A stretch of DNA of 64,000 nucleotides from Flammeovirgaceae bacterium BBD 1991-12 (GCA_001657315.1 LYSV01000094.1:1-64000); one strand, 5' to 3'. Shown: positions 18,475-27,964, numbered from the stretch's first letter. The notes: generated by a model from the sequence alone, not told the origin. Translations and numbers: made by a program.

Positions 18475-20340
18475 CTATCCCTCCAGTTCGGACAGTTCCA
18501 GCCATCTCATTTCTTTTTCATCGATCTGTTTTTCTATATTTTGCAACTCAGTTCCCCATGATGCAAGTTTTTCATGATCACTTTCGCCAGAGTTCAGTTG
18601 CACCATCAGATCTTCCTTTTTTTGGGCCAGCAGTTCCAGCGCGCTTTCAATCTCCTCAAGTTCTCTTTTCTCTTTAAAGGATATTTTCCTCACAGTCGTT
18701 CTTAACCGCTCTGCTTTAGGCTCAACATTTTCCCGGCGTGGTTTTTCCAGCTGATTGAGAGATTCCCGGTAATCTGTATAGTTTCCCGTGAAATCCCTGA
18801 TAGTCTCACCTTTTGTAAATACAAAGAGGTGATCCACCAATGTGTCCATGAAGTACCTGTCATGAGTAACTATGACCACGCATCCCTTAAAACCAGTGAG
18901 AAAATCTTCAAGTACCCGTAAAGTAATAAGATCCAGGTCGTTTGTGGGCTCATCCAGTATCAGAAAATTGGGATTTTTGATCAATACCAACAGCAATTGC
19001 AAACGCCTTTTCTCTCCACCACTTAACTTATCCACGTGATCATGCTGGGCCTGTACTGAAAAATTGAAGAGACTTAGAAATTGCGAAACGGAAACGGTGC
19101 TGCCATTGGATATTTTGACCACTTCGGCTATCTCCCGTACTACATCAATTACCTTCAGGCCTGATTTAAAGGCAGGCTCTTTTTGTTCATAGTAGCCAAT
19201 GTTTGTAGTTTGCCCCAGTGCAACCTCACCTGAATCCGGGGTGAGTTTCTGAGTGATCAGGTTAAGAAAGGTGGACTTTCCACTTCCGTTTTTCCCTACA
19301 ATTCCTACTCTTTCTCCCTTTTTAAAAATATAACTGAACTGCCGGATGATCTCTTCATCGTTGAATGATTTCGTTATTTTGTCTAACTCCATCACTTTTC
19401 CGCCCTGGCGTCTTTCTTTAACACTCAGCACTACCCCTCCCTTGTCAAGATTGATATGCGCCTGATCTTTTATGGCCTTAAAAGCATCTATACGGTATTT
19501 TGCTTTTGTTCCCCGTGCTTTGGGCTGACGTCTCATCCATTCAAGCTCCTTACGATACAGGTTACGCGCTTTTTCCTTCTCAACTCGGGAAATGGACTCC
19601 CGTTCCTCCTTCTTTTCAAGGAAATGAGCGTAGCCACACCCATATCGGTAGGTTCTGAGATTATCCAGTTCCAAAATGTCATTGGTAACGCGATCCAGAA
19701 AGTAGCGATCATGTGTTACCATGATCAGAGCCATATTACTGGCAGAAAGGTAGTTCTCAAGCCATTCAATAGCATCGACGTCAAGATGATTGGTAGGCTC
19801 ATCCAAAATCAGCAGATCAGGCTTTTCTATTAAGGTTTTAGCCAGCCCTACCCGCTTCTTCTGACCGCCGGAAAGATCTGCTATTCTTTGCTCAAGATTA
19901 TGGATGCCCAATCTACCCATGATCTCCTTTAGTTGATTTTCATAGTTCCACGCGTCCGACTTTTCCATAAGATCAAGGATCTCCGCAAGCTTGTCAGCTG
20001 AGTCACGGTCATAGTCAGCCCTGGTCAGATGATATTCATAGTCCTTGATAAGACTTGTTACCGGGTCTTCGCCGGTCAACATGGCGTCTGAAATCGTAAG
20101 ATTATCAGGAAATTCCGGTTGTTGCCCAAGGTAGGCCACTTTCACGTTGTTGTTGCGGACCACCTTACCGGCATCGGGCTGGTCGATGCCTGCCAGTATT
20201 TTCAGTAAAGTGGATTTACCGCTGCCATTAACGCCTACCAGCGCAATTTTCTGCCCCTGCTCGACACCCAGAGAAACATCTGTAAAAAGGACTCTCTCTC
20301 CATACGATTTGGAAAGCTCCTCTGCGGATAAATAGTTCAT
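18475..20340 (-). CDS. ABC-F family ATPase (Uup-like)
   Basis: A 621-residue soluble protein with two ABC ATPase domains and no membrane part. Walker A motifs are GVNGSGKS at 36-43 and GKNGSGKS near 350. Signature motifs are LSGGQKKR and LSGGEKRR, with a linker that includes KELEWMRRQPKARGTKAKYRI. A C-terminal coiled coil (about 535-615) places it near Uup. ABC-F proteins act on ribosomes or, for Uup, on branched DNA intermediates and ribosome assembly. The exact role here is not decided. It sits 81 bases upstream of the xre-res module on the same strand but probably in a separate transcript. Confidence 0.9.
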   Translation of the reverse strand: MNYLSAEELSKSYGERVLFTDVSLGVEQGQKIALVGVNGSGKSTLLKILAGIDQPDAGKVVRNNNVKVAYLGQQPEFPDNLTISDAMLTGEDPVTSLIKDYEYHLTRADYDRDSADKLAEILDLMEKSDAWNYENQLKEIMGRLGIHNLEQRIADLSGGQKKRVGLAKTLIEKPDLLILDEPTNHLDVDAIEWLENYLSASNMALIMVTHDRYFLDRVTNDILELDNLRTYRYGCGYAHFLEKKEERESISRVEKEKARNLYRKELEWMRRQPKARGTKAKYRIDAFKAIKDQAHINLDKGGVVLSVKERRQGGKVMELDKITKSFNDEEIIRQFSYIFKKGERVGIVGKNGSGKSTFLNLITQKLTPDSGEVALGQTTNIGYYEQKEPAFKSGLKVIDVVREIAEVVKISNGSTVSVSQFLSLFNFSVQAQHDHVDKLSGGEKRRLQLLLVLIKNPNFLILDEPTNDLDLITLRVLEDFLTGFKGCVVIVTHDRYFMDTLVDHLFVFTKGETIRDFTGNYTDYRESLNQLEKPRRENVEPKAERLRTTVRKISFKEKRELEEIESALELLAQKKEDLMVQLNSGESDHEKLASWGTELQNIEKQIDEKEMRWLELSELEG

Positions 20341-20371
20341 ACCGCAAAGCTAGCAGGAATCCTGACAGGAG

Positions 20372-20821
20372 CTACTCAAGTTTGCTGGGGTCAAGATAAT
20401 TCATAAGTATAAATGCTACCAGCAGGCTGGAAGCTATACCTTCCACGGCAATAATAACGGAGACTATGTAAGGATTCATAAATCTGCCCATGGGCTCATT
20501 TTCAGTAATGGATTGCATCAGACCTGCATCCAGGAATGACACATAAACAAAAACGAAAATGGCAAATACCACTGAACCAATAAGGCCGGTCAGTATACCT
20601 GTACCCATACCCTGGAAATAAGTGAATCTTTCGGGCAGCCTTTTCATCATGGTCCTTAATGCACCTAAAATCCCAAACACGACTATAATCAGATTAAATG
20701 CCCTTAGCTCCACAATATAAAGTAATCCGAATATTCGCATTACAAAAAAGAAGATAATGAGGCCCAGAGCAATCAGCAATCCGTATCGCTCGGCGATCCT
20801 GAGTTTTAAAGTTGCGCTCAT
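20372..20821 (-). CDS. Four-helix membrane protein, DUF4199-like
   Basis: A 149-residue integral membrane protein with four predicted helices (about 12-32, 38-55, 73-95, 117-140). FTYFQGMGTGILTGLIGSVVFAIFVFVYVSFLD resembles the second half of DUF4199 proteins common in Bacteroidota, but the assignment is from memory of the pattern. Function is unknown. It lies 31 bases upstream of the ABC-F gene on the same strand and may share a transcript with it. Confidence 0.65.
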   Translation of the reverse strand: MSATLKLRIAERYGLLIALGLIIFFFVMRIFGLLYIVELRAFNLIIVVFGILGALRTMMKRLPERFTYFQGMGTGILTGLIGSVVFAIFVFVYVSFLDAGLMQSITENEPMGRFMNPYIVSVIIAVEGIASSLLVAFILMNYLDPSKLE

Positions 20822-20870
20822 AGAAACTTTTCTTGATAAGATACAAAAATTTATCGTACGATTTGGGTCA

Positions 20871-20900
20871 TTGATTGCGATCCATTTTTATAGTACCTTG
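20871..20900 (+). promoter_or_regulatory. Probable promoter of the 20925 gene
   Basis: TTG at 20871-20873, a 20-base spacer and TACCTTG from 20894 approximate the Bacteroidota promoter. It lies 25 bases before the ATG. Confidence 0.35.
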
Positions 20901-20924
20901 AGGCACAACCAAAACTCATTAAAA

Positions 20925-21938
20925 ATGAAGGCATTAAAAATTATCGGAATTGCTATTGGTGTTATCATTCTTCTGCTTCTGGTAGTAGGCCTAACCTCTC
21001 CAGGCGCCGGCAACATTGACCGATCCATTACGGTAGACGCCTCACCACAGCAGGTGTATGCTGAAGTGAACAGCTTCGGAGATCTTAATCAATGGTCTCC
21101 CTGGTTCACCATAGACCCCGAAACAGTTTACAGCTACGAAGGCCCGGAAAGTGGTGTTGGAGCTAAAATGTCGTGGAAAAGTGATCACCCTGATGTAGGT
21201 TCAGGTTCACAATGGATCATAGAAAGTACACCCAATGAATCTGTTACTGTACAACTCGATTTTGGCTTCCAGGGAGGCTATTTCGCCGATTTCTTTATCA
21301 AGGAGGTGGCAGATGGTACGCAGCTCACATGGTCTTACAGGTATGAAAACCTGAATCTTGTATCATCGCTGTTTGCCAGAATTTTCTCAGCAGAGGAGAT
21401 GGTGGCTACCAATTATGAAACGGGACTAAAGCAATTTAAGGAATACATTGAGTCAAAACCGAAGAATGCTATGGAAGTAGTTACTGTTGAGCCCATTACC
21501 TATCTTGGACTCACCAGAGAAATGGAATCGCCATCCTCGGAAGAAATAGGCAGTGCCATGGCAGAACTGTACGGACAGTTAATGCAGTTTATTCAAAATG
21601 AGAGCCTTGAAATGCAGGGAATGCCATTAACGGAATATACCTCTCTTCAGGCAGAAAGCCTTGGCATCCGCTGCGGCTTACCGGTTTCGGCTGATACGGA
21701 AATAACCGATGGTAATATTCAGATCTACAGCACACATGCAGGACAGGCGGTGAAGGCAGTTCATAAAGGTGATTATAAGCTGTTATCTGCCACATACACA
21801 AAGATTGAGGACTTTATGGAGGAAAAGCAGTTGGAAGCCTCCGGCAATCCTTATGAAGTGTATATAACTGACCCGGGTGAAGTAGCAGACACAGCAGAAT
21901 GGGTAACACATGTCTTTTTCCCGATTGCACAAAAATAA
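20925..21938 (+). CDS. SRPBCC + GyrI-like effector-binding domain protein, membrane-anchored
   Basis: A 337-residue protein with one N-terminal membrane helix (about 4-23), an SRPBCC/polyketide-cyclase lipid-binding fold (about 32-175, with NQWSPWFT and the final helix) and a C-terminal GyrI-like/AraC effector-binding domain (about 180-335). The combination is seen in Bacteroidota but has no firm function; both folds bind small hydrophobic ligands. ATG 20925 is chosen because it gives a clean start before the membrane helix and follows a promoter-like site; an in-frame start further upstream overlaps the divergent gene. Confidence 0.8.
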   Translation: MKALKIIGIAIGVIILLLLVVGLTSPGAGNIDRSITVDASPQQVYAEVNSFGDLNQWSPWFTIDPETVYSYEGPESGVGAKMSWKSDHPDVGSGSQWIIESTPNESVTVQLDFGFQGGYFADFFIKEVADGTQLTWSYRYENLNLVSSLFARIFSAEEMVATNYETGLKQFKEYIESKPKNAMEVVTVEPITYLGLTREMESPSSEEIGSAMAELYGQLMQFIQNESLEMQGMPLTEYTSLQAESLGIRCGLPVSADTEITDGNIQIYSTHAGQAVKAVHKGDYKLLSATYTKIEDFMEEKQLEASGNPYEVYITDPGEVADTAEWVTHVFFPIAQK

Positions 21939-21966
21939 TTGGGTTATCGAAGACTAAAACCGTCAC

Positions 21967-22018
21967 GGACGCCATTAACTGCACCTGGGTTTCAACAACT
22001 CCGCACTTAGTGGCGTCC
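21967..22018. terminator. Hairpin between convergent genes
   Basis: GGACGCCA (21967-21974) and TGGCGTCC (22011-22018) pair perfectly over 8 bp with a 36-base loop between two convergent genes. T-runs on either side are weak, so it is only a possible bidirectional terminator. Confidence 0.35.
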
Positions 22019-22023
22019 TGATT

Positions 22024-23010
22024 TTACCGCTCTAATTGTTCTCCGGTTTCATGAGGTCTGCTTTTGTATTGTTTATTTTTCCAGTCTTCCAGTTCCTGTT
22101 TTCTCTTATCCAACTCTTCCTGACTGAATTCAAACTCAATTAAACGGTCTAAGTCCGGCTGGCCTGCATCTATCCAGCACGTATACCAAAAATCACCTAC
22201 CATTTTAACAGACCGGACCATCTGACGCTCCACCATATCCTGCATAGCTTCATGATATGCTTTGGAAAAAGGGTAGGAATAAGCCTTAACAGTTTGGTTT
22301 CCCCGGGTTTCAAAGGTGTACTTTTTATCTGCCCCCAACCTGTGGCTTACCTGCTTTTCCGCTGCAAAAACTGTATCAAGAGCCAGATGTGCCTGAGTAA
22401 CCCCCTGCCATATCACCAATTGAGGGTAATCAAGATACTGAGCTTTACCTACGAAGAAGTTGTATTCATTCGCAAACAATTCTGTCAATCGGGATTCCCA
22501 CAATCCGTGTATCCCATCCTGCCCGGAGAGCTGGCCGTTATAATTAGAAGTAGTATGCAGGGGCACATTTGCGTCAGCTATATAATGACCCAGATCTGCG
22601 GAAAGCCTCAGAATGGCTTCGCCATCCATGATCCTCATAGCATCTGTAAGCCGGTAACGCATAACTTCAACATGCCATGGCACAATGCCATAAGCTTTAA
22701 GCGTATCTTCCGAATACACTTTCACAGCTTCATTCCAATACCTGGGTAGTTTATAGACAGCGCTGTCTCCATAGACATCGATATCGATGTAGTGCCGTGC
22801 TGCTTCTTCTTTGATGGCATACCGCCTTCGATCAGGATTGACGGCATTTTCGGTGATATACTGAATATTATGCTTGTAAAAGCCGATCATTTCCACGGGA
22901 AGGGTGAAAACTGCCATACGGTTAATTAACTGATGGGCGTAAAACCCCCAAAAATTGGTTTTTACAGGCGAAGACAGGATGAGGGCTAAAGCAATGAAGT
23001 GACTTTTCAT
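22024..23010 (-). CDS. Secreted zinc-dependent phospholipase C / S1-P1 nuclease-like protein
   Basis: A 328-residue exported protein. A short signal segment precedes FWGFYAHQLINRMA, where the Trp and His match the N-terminal zinc ligands of the phospholipase C/P1 nuclease fold. Further ligands are seen in EEAARHYIDID, ADLGHYIADANVPLHTTSNYNG and GIHGLWES. The family cleaves phospholipids or single-stranded nucleic acids; the substrate cannot be decided here. The last 45 residues are a charged helical tail. It is divergent from rpsT. Confidence 0.82.
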   Translation of the reverse strand: MKSHFIALALILSSPVKTNFWGFYAHQLINRMAVFTLPVEMIGFYKHNIQYITENAVNPDRRRYAIKEEAARHYIDIDVYGDSAVYKLPRYWNEAVKVYSEDTLKAYGIVPWHVEVMRYRLTDAMRIMDGEAILRLSADLGHYIADANVPLHTTSNYNGQLSGQDGIHGLWESRLTELFANEYNFFVGKAQYLDYPQLVIWQGVTQAHLALDTVFAAEKQVSHRLGADKKYTFETRGNQTVKAYSYPFSKAYHEAMQDMVERQMVRSVKMVGDFWYTCWIDAGQPDLDRLIEFEFSQEELDKRKQELEDWKNKQYKSRPHETGEQLER

Positions 23011-23065
23011 AGGGGCCTTTAAGTTAAGGCAACCATACTTTACTACCTAATATTCGAAAGTTATG

Positions 23066-23097
23066 TTTTGTAAATCCGGTAAATAAATCTAACTTTG
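23066..23097 (+). promoter_or_regulatory. Promoter of rpsT (near-consensus Bacteroidota)
   Basis: TTTTG at 23066-23070, exactly 19 bases, then TAACTTTG at 23090-23097. This is an almost perfect Bacteroidota housekeeping promoter, 40 bases before the rpsT ATG. Confidence 0.75.
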
Positions 23098-23136
23098 CGC
23101 ACTCAAATTAAGGGGCAGTTGAATTAATTATTTGAT

Positions 23137-23391
23137 ATGGCGAATCACAAATCAGCATTAAAGCGAATCAGGTCCAACAATGCGAAGCGGCTAAGAAACA
23201 AGTATCAACATAAAACAACCAGGACTTTTATCAAGAGACTCAGGCAAACCACTGATAAAGGTGAGGCTACAGAATTGTTGAAAACAGTCACTTCCATGAT
23301 CGATAAACTTGCAAAGCGAAATATAATTCACAAAAACAAGGCAGCAAACAACAAATCCAAACTGACCAGATACGTCAACAGCCTGTCATAA
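23137..23391 (+). CDS. rpsT: Small ribosomal subunit protein bS20
   Basis: An 84-residue basic protein that binds 16S rRNA early in 30S assembly. MANHKSALKRIRSNNAKRLRN is the classic S20 N-terminus, and the C-terminal part has KRNIIHKNKAANNKSKL. It has its own strong promoter upstream and a Rho-independent terminator downstream, so it is monocistronic. Nothing is unusual. Confidence 0.97.
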   Translation: MANHKSALKRIRSNNAKRLRNKYQHKTTRTFIKRLRQTTDKGEATELLKTVTSMIDKLAKRNIIHKNKAANNKSKLTRYVNSLS

Positions 23392-23420
23392 AATACTAAG
23401 AAAGCACCGAAAAAATTAAA

Positions 23421-23457
23421 CCCGGTATTCCAAGTTGTGAATGCCGGGCTTTTTTTT
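23421..23457 (+). terminator. Rho-independent terminator of rpsT
   Basis: CCCGGTATTC (23421-23430) pairs with GAATGCCGGG (23439-23448) over 10 bp including one GT pair, followed by C and eight T residues. Confidence 0.9.
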
Positions 23458-23530
23458 GTCGAAATTTTTATATTTCCTAAATACTAATTATTTTAGTATG
23501 GACTAAATGAAATAGTAGTACCTTTATATC

Positions 23531-24226
23531 ATGGAACATACCTACAGCCTGAATATTAAAAGTTGGGCAGAAGAAGATCGCCCCAGAGAAAAGCTTGTTT
23601 TAAAAGGTAAGGCCGCTCTGTCCGAAGCAGAACTGATCGCTGTGATCATTGGCTCAGGTACACCTTCTTCCAGTGCAGTGGATGTGGCTAAGAGTATCCT
23701 CAGTTCCATTGAAAACAATCTCAATCATCTAGCCAGACTTTCAGTCAAAGATCTGATGAAGTTCAAAGGCATCGGAGAAGCCAAGGCCGTAGGCATCGTC
23801 TCGGCCATGGAGCTTGGGCGCAGAAGAAAAGAGGCTGATACAACAAAAAAACCGAGGATCACCAGTAGCAAAGTTGCCTATCAGCTTATGAAAGCCGACC
23901 TGATGGACCTGCAACACGAAGAGTTTTGGTGTTTATTGCTTAACCGAAGCAATGCTGTCATTAAAAAACATCTGATAAGTAGCGGAGGAGTATCCGGTAC
24001 TGTAGCGGATCCCAAGCTAATCTTCAAGGCCGCACTGGAGGAACTGGCATCAGGTGTGATCCTTGTACATAACCATCCATCCGGAAATCTCCGACCCAGC
24101 CAGGCAGACAAACAATTGACAAAAAACATGAAAGAAGCCGGCAGAGCACTTGAAATATCTTTGCTGGACCACCTCATCTTTGCTGAAGATGGTTATTTTA
24201 GCTTTGCCGATGAAAATTTGCTTTGA
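23531..24226 (+). CDS. radC: RadC family JAB/MPN+ domain protein
   Basis: A 231-residue protein. A helix-hairpin-helix region (about 75-90, LMKFKGIGEAKAVGIV) precedes an MPN+/JAB1-like metalloprotease fold with the zinc set H180, H182 and D193 in VHNHPSGNLRPSQAD. The family was named for DNA repair, but its biochemical role is unproven and the motif suggests isopeptidase-like activity. It is followed 3 bases later by a DUF1684-like gene, probably in one transcript. Confidence 0.92.
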   Translation: MEHTYSLNIKSWAEEDRPREKLVLKGKAALSEAELIAVIIGSGTPSSSAVDVAKSILSSIENNLNHLARLSVKDLMKFKGIGEAKAVGIVSAMELGRRRKEADTTKKPRITSSKVAYQLMKADLMDLQHEEFWCLLLNRSNAVIKKHLISSGGVSGTVADPKLIFKAALEELASGVILVHNHPSGNLRPSQADKQLTKNMKEAGRALEISLLDHLIFAEDGYFSFADENLL

Positions 24227-24229
24227 ATC

Positions 24230-24835
24230 ATGAATAGGAACAGGATCATTGTAGCAGTCGTCCTGGTAGTTCTTGCAATCATTTTTGTTTATTCGACTTA
24301 CGGAGATCTCTCACCGGAGGAATATGTGGAATTCATCCAAAAGGAAAGGGAAGAGCAGGAAAGATTTATGAAGTATTCCCCGGACTCACCTTTTGTAAGC
24401 GACAGTGTTGTATTTAAAGGTCTTGTACATTACCCTCCTGATATGACCTTCAAAGTGAAGGGGCGTTTTGAAAAGATCAATAAACCGACCATTAGGACAC
24501 TGGTTACCAATGACGGGAAACAGGAGCAGTATCTCGAGTACGGATATGCCGCATTTGATCTTGGTGGCAGAGAAAACAGATTGCTGATACTTGAGAATGT
24601 GACTGAAAATGTATTGTTTCTGGCTTTTGGTGATGAAACCAGTGCTATTGAAACCTATGGAGCAGGGCGCTATCTGGATGTTGAACATTCCGGAGAAAAA
24701 ACCATAGTTCTTGATTTTAACTTGTCCTACAATCCCTATTGCGCCTATTCTGAACAGTTTAGTTGCCCTTTGCCGCCCAGAGAAAACCTTTTGGATATAC
24801 CCATACGTGCAGGTGAAAAGCTGTATAAGGAGTAA
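24230..24835 (+). CDS. DUF1684-like membrane-anchored protein
   Basis: A 201-residue protein with an N-terminal membrane anchor or uncleaved signal (about 7-22). The conserved end YGAGRYLDVE, DFNLSYNPYCAYSEQFSCPLPPRENLLDIPIRAGEKLY is characteristic of DUF1684. The function is not known for the family. It probably faces the periplasm. It starts 3 bases after radC. Confidence 0.82.
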   Translation: MNRNRIIVAVVLVVLAIIFVYSTYGDLSPEEYVEFIQKEREEQERFMKYSPDSPFVSDSVVFKGLVHYPPDMTFKVKGRFEKINKPTIRTLVTNDGKQEQYLEYGYAAFDLGGRENRLLILENVTENVLFLAFGDETSAIETYGAGRYLDVEHSGEKTIVLDFNLSYNPYCAYSEQFSCPLPPRENLLDIPIRAGEKLYKE

Positions 24836-24904
24836 TGTTTTACAGCGGCTATAGGTTCGGAGTTTATATATTAAAAGTTTGGAACCTGAAACCCTTAAAA
24901 TAAC

Positions 24905-24912
24905 TAACTTTG
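24905..24912 (+). promoter_or_regulatory. -7 promoter box upstream of pheT
   Basis: TAACTTTG is an exact TAnnTTTG box 34 bases before the pheT ATG. TTTG at 24878-24881 precedes it, but with a spacer of 23 bases, longer than usual. Confidence 0.45.
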
Positions 24913-24945
24913 CCAGCTTAAAAAACAAGAACTCCTGATTGCACT

Positions 24946-27363
24946 ATGAAGATTTCATTGGATTGGCTTAGCAACTACATTGAAATAAATGAGTCTCCTG
25001 AGGAACTGGGTGAGATTTTAACCAATACCGGACTGGAAGTGGAGGGTATTGAAAAAATCGAAAGGGTACAGGGAGGCTTTGCAGGAATTGTGATCGGTGA
25101 GGTGCTTACCTGTGAACAGCACCCTAACGCCGACAAACTCAAGGTCACCACAGTTGATATCGGCAGGACCGAACCATCCTACATTGTATGTGGAGCACCC
25201 AATGTGGCAGTTGGACAGAAAGTGGTGGTAGCCACTGTGGGCAGCACTCTTTATCCGTCCGGACATGAACCCTTCAGGATCAAAAAAGCCAAAATCAGGG
25301 GTGAGATTTCTGAAGGAATGATCTGTGCTGAAGATGAGATAGGTATAGGGACGAGTCATGACGGGATAATGGTATTGACCACGGACCTGCCAAACGGAAC
25401 ACCGGCCGCTGATTTTTTCAGGTTTAAAGACGATCATGTTCTTGAGATCGGGCTGACTCCCAACCGGGCCGATGCTGCGTCTCATATCGGAACGGCCAGA
25501 GATTTAAGGGCCGTGCTCAACAGGGAAATCCAATGGCCCTCTGTTGATCATTTTAAGGTTGACAATACTGACAGGCCCATAAAAGTAAAAGTAGAGAATA
25601 CCGGGGCTTGCCCAAGGTATTCCGGAATTACCATAAGTGGGGTTACAGTGAGTGAATCACCTGAGTGGCTTCAAAAAAGACTTGAGGCTATTGGTTTGAC
25701 CCCCATCAACAATATAGTCGACATTACCAATTTCGTGCTTCATGAAACCGGACAGCCCTTGCATGCCTTCGATGCAGACGAAATTAAGGGAGATACCGTC
25801 GTGGTCAAGACCTTGCCCGAAGGTAGTAAATTTATTACCCTGGATGAAAAAGAACGTAAGCTTCAGGCTAATGACCTGATGATCTGCAATGGCCGGTCAG
25901 AGGGTATGTGTATTGCCGGGGTGTTTGGCGGGATCAGATCAGGGGTAAAGGAAACCACCCGCAACATCTTTCTGGAAAGTGCTTATTTTAATCCCGATTA
26001 CATCAGAAAAACAGCCCAGTACCATCAGTTAAAAACGGATGCTTCCTTTCGGTATGAACGTGGGACGGACCCTCGAATAACGGTATATGCGCTGAAAAGA
26101 GCCATACTATTGATAAAAGAGTTGGCCGGTGGTAAGATATCTTCTGATATTGTGGACATTTATCCCGATGAAATTCAAGACTTTCAGGTAGAAGTCAAGT
26201 ATAAAAACATAAACCGCCTTCTTGGTGTTTCGCTGGACAAGGACAGTGTTTTTCAAATCCTCAATTCTCTCGATATTGAGACGAGGGGCAACAAAGAGGA
26301 CAGATTCATTGCCTCTGTACCTCCATATCGTGTGGATGTACAACGAGAGTCAGATATAGCAGAAGAGATTTTACGGATCTACGGGTTCAACAACATTGAT
26401 ATTCCCGAAGGGTTCAGTAGTGACTACCTCGCAGAATTCCCTGCCCGGGATGTAAATCAAATTCAGCAGTCGGTGACTGAGTTACTGGCTTCAAATGGAT
26501 TTTACGAGATCCTGACCAATTCCCTGACCAAACCTGGTTATGCTGAAAATGCAGAAGATCTCAATGCTTATCGAAGCGTCAATATTCTTAACAAACTCAG
26601 CGAGGATCTGGGTGTACTTCGCCAGTCTGTGTTGTATAACGGCCTGGAAGTGATTGCTTACAATATTAACCGAAAACAAACAAATCTGAGACTGTTTGAA
26701 TTTGGCAAAAACTACTTTGTTGATAAGGGAGAGTATAGCGAGAAAGTACGGCTGGCTATCTATATGACTGGTGACTATCAGCCGGAAAGCTGGAAGGCCA
26801 AATCGAGAAAAGCGGAGTTCCATGACCTTGCGGCTACTGTTCAACTTGTATTAAACCGCCTGATCGATAATAAGTTGGAGACGACGGTTATTCATAGGTA
26901 TCCTTATGACTTTGCCCTTGAGACAATACACAATAAAGAGGTGCTGGCGACTTACGGAAAAATCAAGGGTCACCTTCTGAAGGAAATAGGTATAAAACAA
27001 GAAGTTTTTTACGCAGATATCAACTGGGATTTGCTTTTAAAGCGTACAAATAATAATATAGTATATCAAGAAGTATCAAAATTTCCTGAAGTGCGAAGAG
27101 ACCTTTCTCTGGTTATTGACAAGAATATCACCTTTGAACAGATCAAGGCCATTGCAAAAAAAAGCGATCAGCATTTAGTAACCGCAATGAATGTATTTGA
27201 CGTTTATGAGGGCGAAAACATAGGCAAGGAAAAAAAGGCCTATGCTATTAGTTTCACACTTCAGGACACGGAAAAAACCTTAACCGATAAAGTGATCGAC
27301 CGCACCATGAACAGAATGATGTCATCATTTGAAGCTGAACTTGGGGCCGTCATAAGAAAATAA
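24946..27363 (+). CDS. pheT: Phenylalanine--tRNA ligase beta subunit
   Basis: The 805-residue beta chain of the heterotetrameric PheRS. It has an N-terminal OB-fold tRNA-binding domain (about 40-155, with IVIGEVLTCEQHPNADKLKVTTVD), the B3/B4 editing domain (about 215-400, with NNIVDITNFVLHETGQPLHAFD), B5, the catalytic-like core, and a C-terminal anticodon-binding fold (FPEVRRDLSLVID). Length is normal. The alpha subunit pheS is not in this window, as is usual in Bacteroidota. It is followed 2 bases later by a coiled-coil gene and then zapA. Confidence 0.97.
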   Translation: MKISLDWLSNYIEINESPEELGEILTNTGLEVEGIEKIERVQGGFAGIVIGEVLTCEQHPNADKLKVTTVDIGRTEPSYIVCGAPNVAVGQKVVVATVGSTLYPSGHEPFRIKKAKIRGEISEGMICAEDEIGIGTSHDGIMVLTTDLPNGTPAADFFRFKDDHVLEIGLTPNRADAASHIGTARDLRAVLNREIQWPSVDHFKVDNTDRPIKVKVENTGACPRYSGITISGVTVSESPEWLQKRLEAIGLTPINNIVDITNFVLHETGQPLHAFDADEIKGDTVVVKTLPEGSKFITLDEKERKLQANDLMICNGRSEGMCIAGVFGGIRSGVKETTRNIFLESAYFNPDYIRKTAQYHQLKTDASFRYERGTDPRITVYALKRAILLIKELAGGKISSDIVDIYPDEIQDFQVEVKYKNINRLLGVSLDKDSVFQILNSLDIETRGNKEDRFIASVPPYRVDVQRESDIAEEILRIYGFNNIDIPEGFSSDYLAEFPARDVNQIQQSVTELLASNGFYEILTNSLTKPGYAENAEDLNAYRSVNILNKLSEDLGVLRQSVLYNGLEVIAYNINRKQTNLRLFEFGKNYFVDKGEYSEKVRLAIYMTGDYQPESWKAKSRKAEFHDLAATVQLVLNRLIDNKLETTVIHRYPYDFALETIHNKEVLATYGKIKGHLLKEIGIKQEVFYADINWDLLLKRTNNNIVYQEVSKFPEVRRDLSLVIDKNITFEQIKAIAKKSDQHLVTAMNVFDVYEGENIGKEKKAYAISFTLQDTEKTLTDKVIDRTMNRMMSSFEAELGAVIRK

Positions 27364-27365
27364 GC

Positions 27366-27659
27366 ATGAGTCAGGACATTTTGAAATCTCACCTATCCAC
27401 CCTTGAACGAAAGCTCACTCTGTTATTAAATGAATACCGCTCGGTCAAAGACAAAAACCTAACGTTACAGGAAGAAAATGAAGAGCTAAGGTCTCTCATT
27501 AAAGCCAAAGACGAGCAAATCTTCAACTTTCAAAATAAGATTAAAATTAGTAAGATTGTGAATGAAATAGATGAAGGAGATGATTCTTCTGAGTTGAAGA
27601 GAAAGATAGACGATTATATCAAGGAGATTGACAAGTGCATATCGCATTTGAGCAAATAA
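27366..27659 (+). CDS. Short coiled-coil protein between pheT and zapA
   Basis: A 97-residue protein that is nearly all heptad-repeat helix (residues about 5-60: LERKLTLLLNEYRSV, LQEENEELRSLI, KDEQIFNFQNKI), followed by an acidic linker and a short C-terminal helix. It starts 2 bases after pheT and is 12 bases before zapA, so all three share a transcript. Composition and size resemble ZapB of gammaproteobacteria, and placement next to zapA hints at a division role. No homology can be claimed from sequence alone. Confidence 0.8.
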   Translation: MSQDILKSHLSTLERKLTLLLNEYRSVKDKNLTLQEENEELRSLIKAKDEQIFNFQNKIKISKIVNEIDEGDDSSELKRKIDDYIKEIDKCISHLSK

Positions 27660-27671
27660 AAGATGAACTGA

Positions 27672-27959
27672 ATGGATATACTCTCCATTAAAATCAAAAT
27701 TGCCGATAGAGAATACCCAATGAAAGTAAAGCCTGAGGATGAAGAAAGGGTCAGAAATGCCGGCAAGCAGATCAATGAGAGATTAAGGTCCTACAGAGAG
27801 CAATTCGGCATCAATGATAATCAGGACCTGCTGGCTATGGTAGCATTTGATAGTCTTGTAGACAAGCTGGAAATGGAAGAAAGGCAGTTTGATTCCGAAA
27901 ATATTGCTACGATAGAAAAAATTGAACATCTCGGTAAGCTGATCAGTCAATCCCTCTGA
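27672..27959 (+). CDS. zapA: Cell division protein ZapA
   Basis: A 95-residue FtsZ-associated protein that cross-links FtsZ filaments. The N-terminal strand DILSIKIKIADREYPMKVKPEDEERVRNAGKQIN and the following helix matching the ZapA dimer fold are clear, and the C-terminal half is a coiled coil. It follows pheT and the coiled-coil gene and precedes a probable 6S RNA and rny. This order is common in Bacteroidota. Confidence 0.93.
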   Translation: MDILSIKIKIADREYPMKVKPEDEERVRNAGKQINERLRSYREQFGINDNQDLLAMVAFDSLVDKLEMEERQFDSENIATIEKIEHLGKLISQSL

Positions 27960-27964
27960 CCGTA

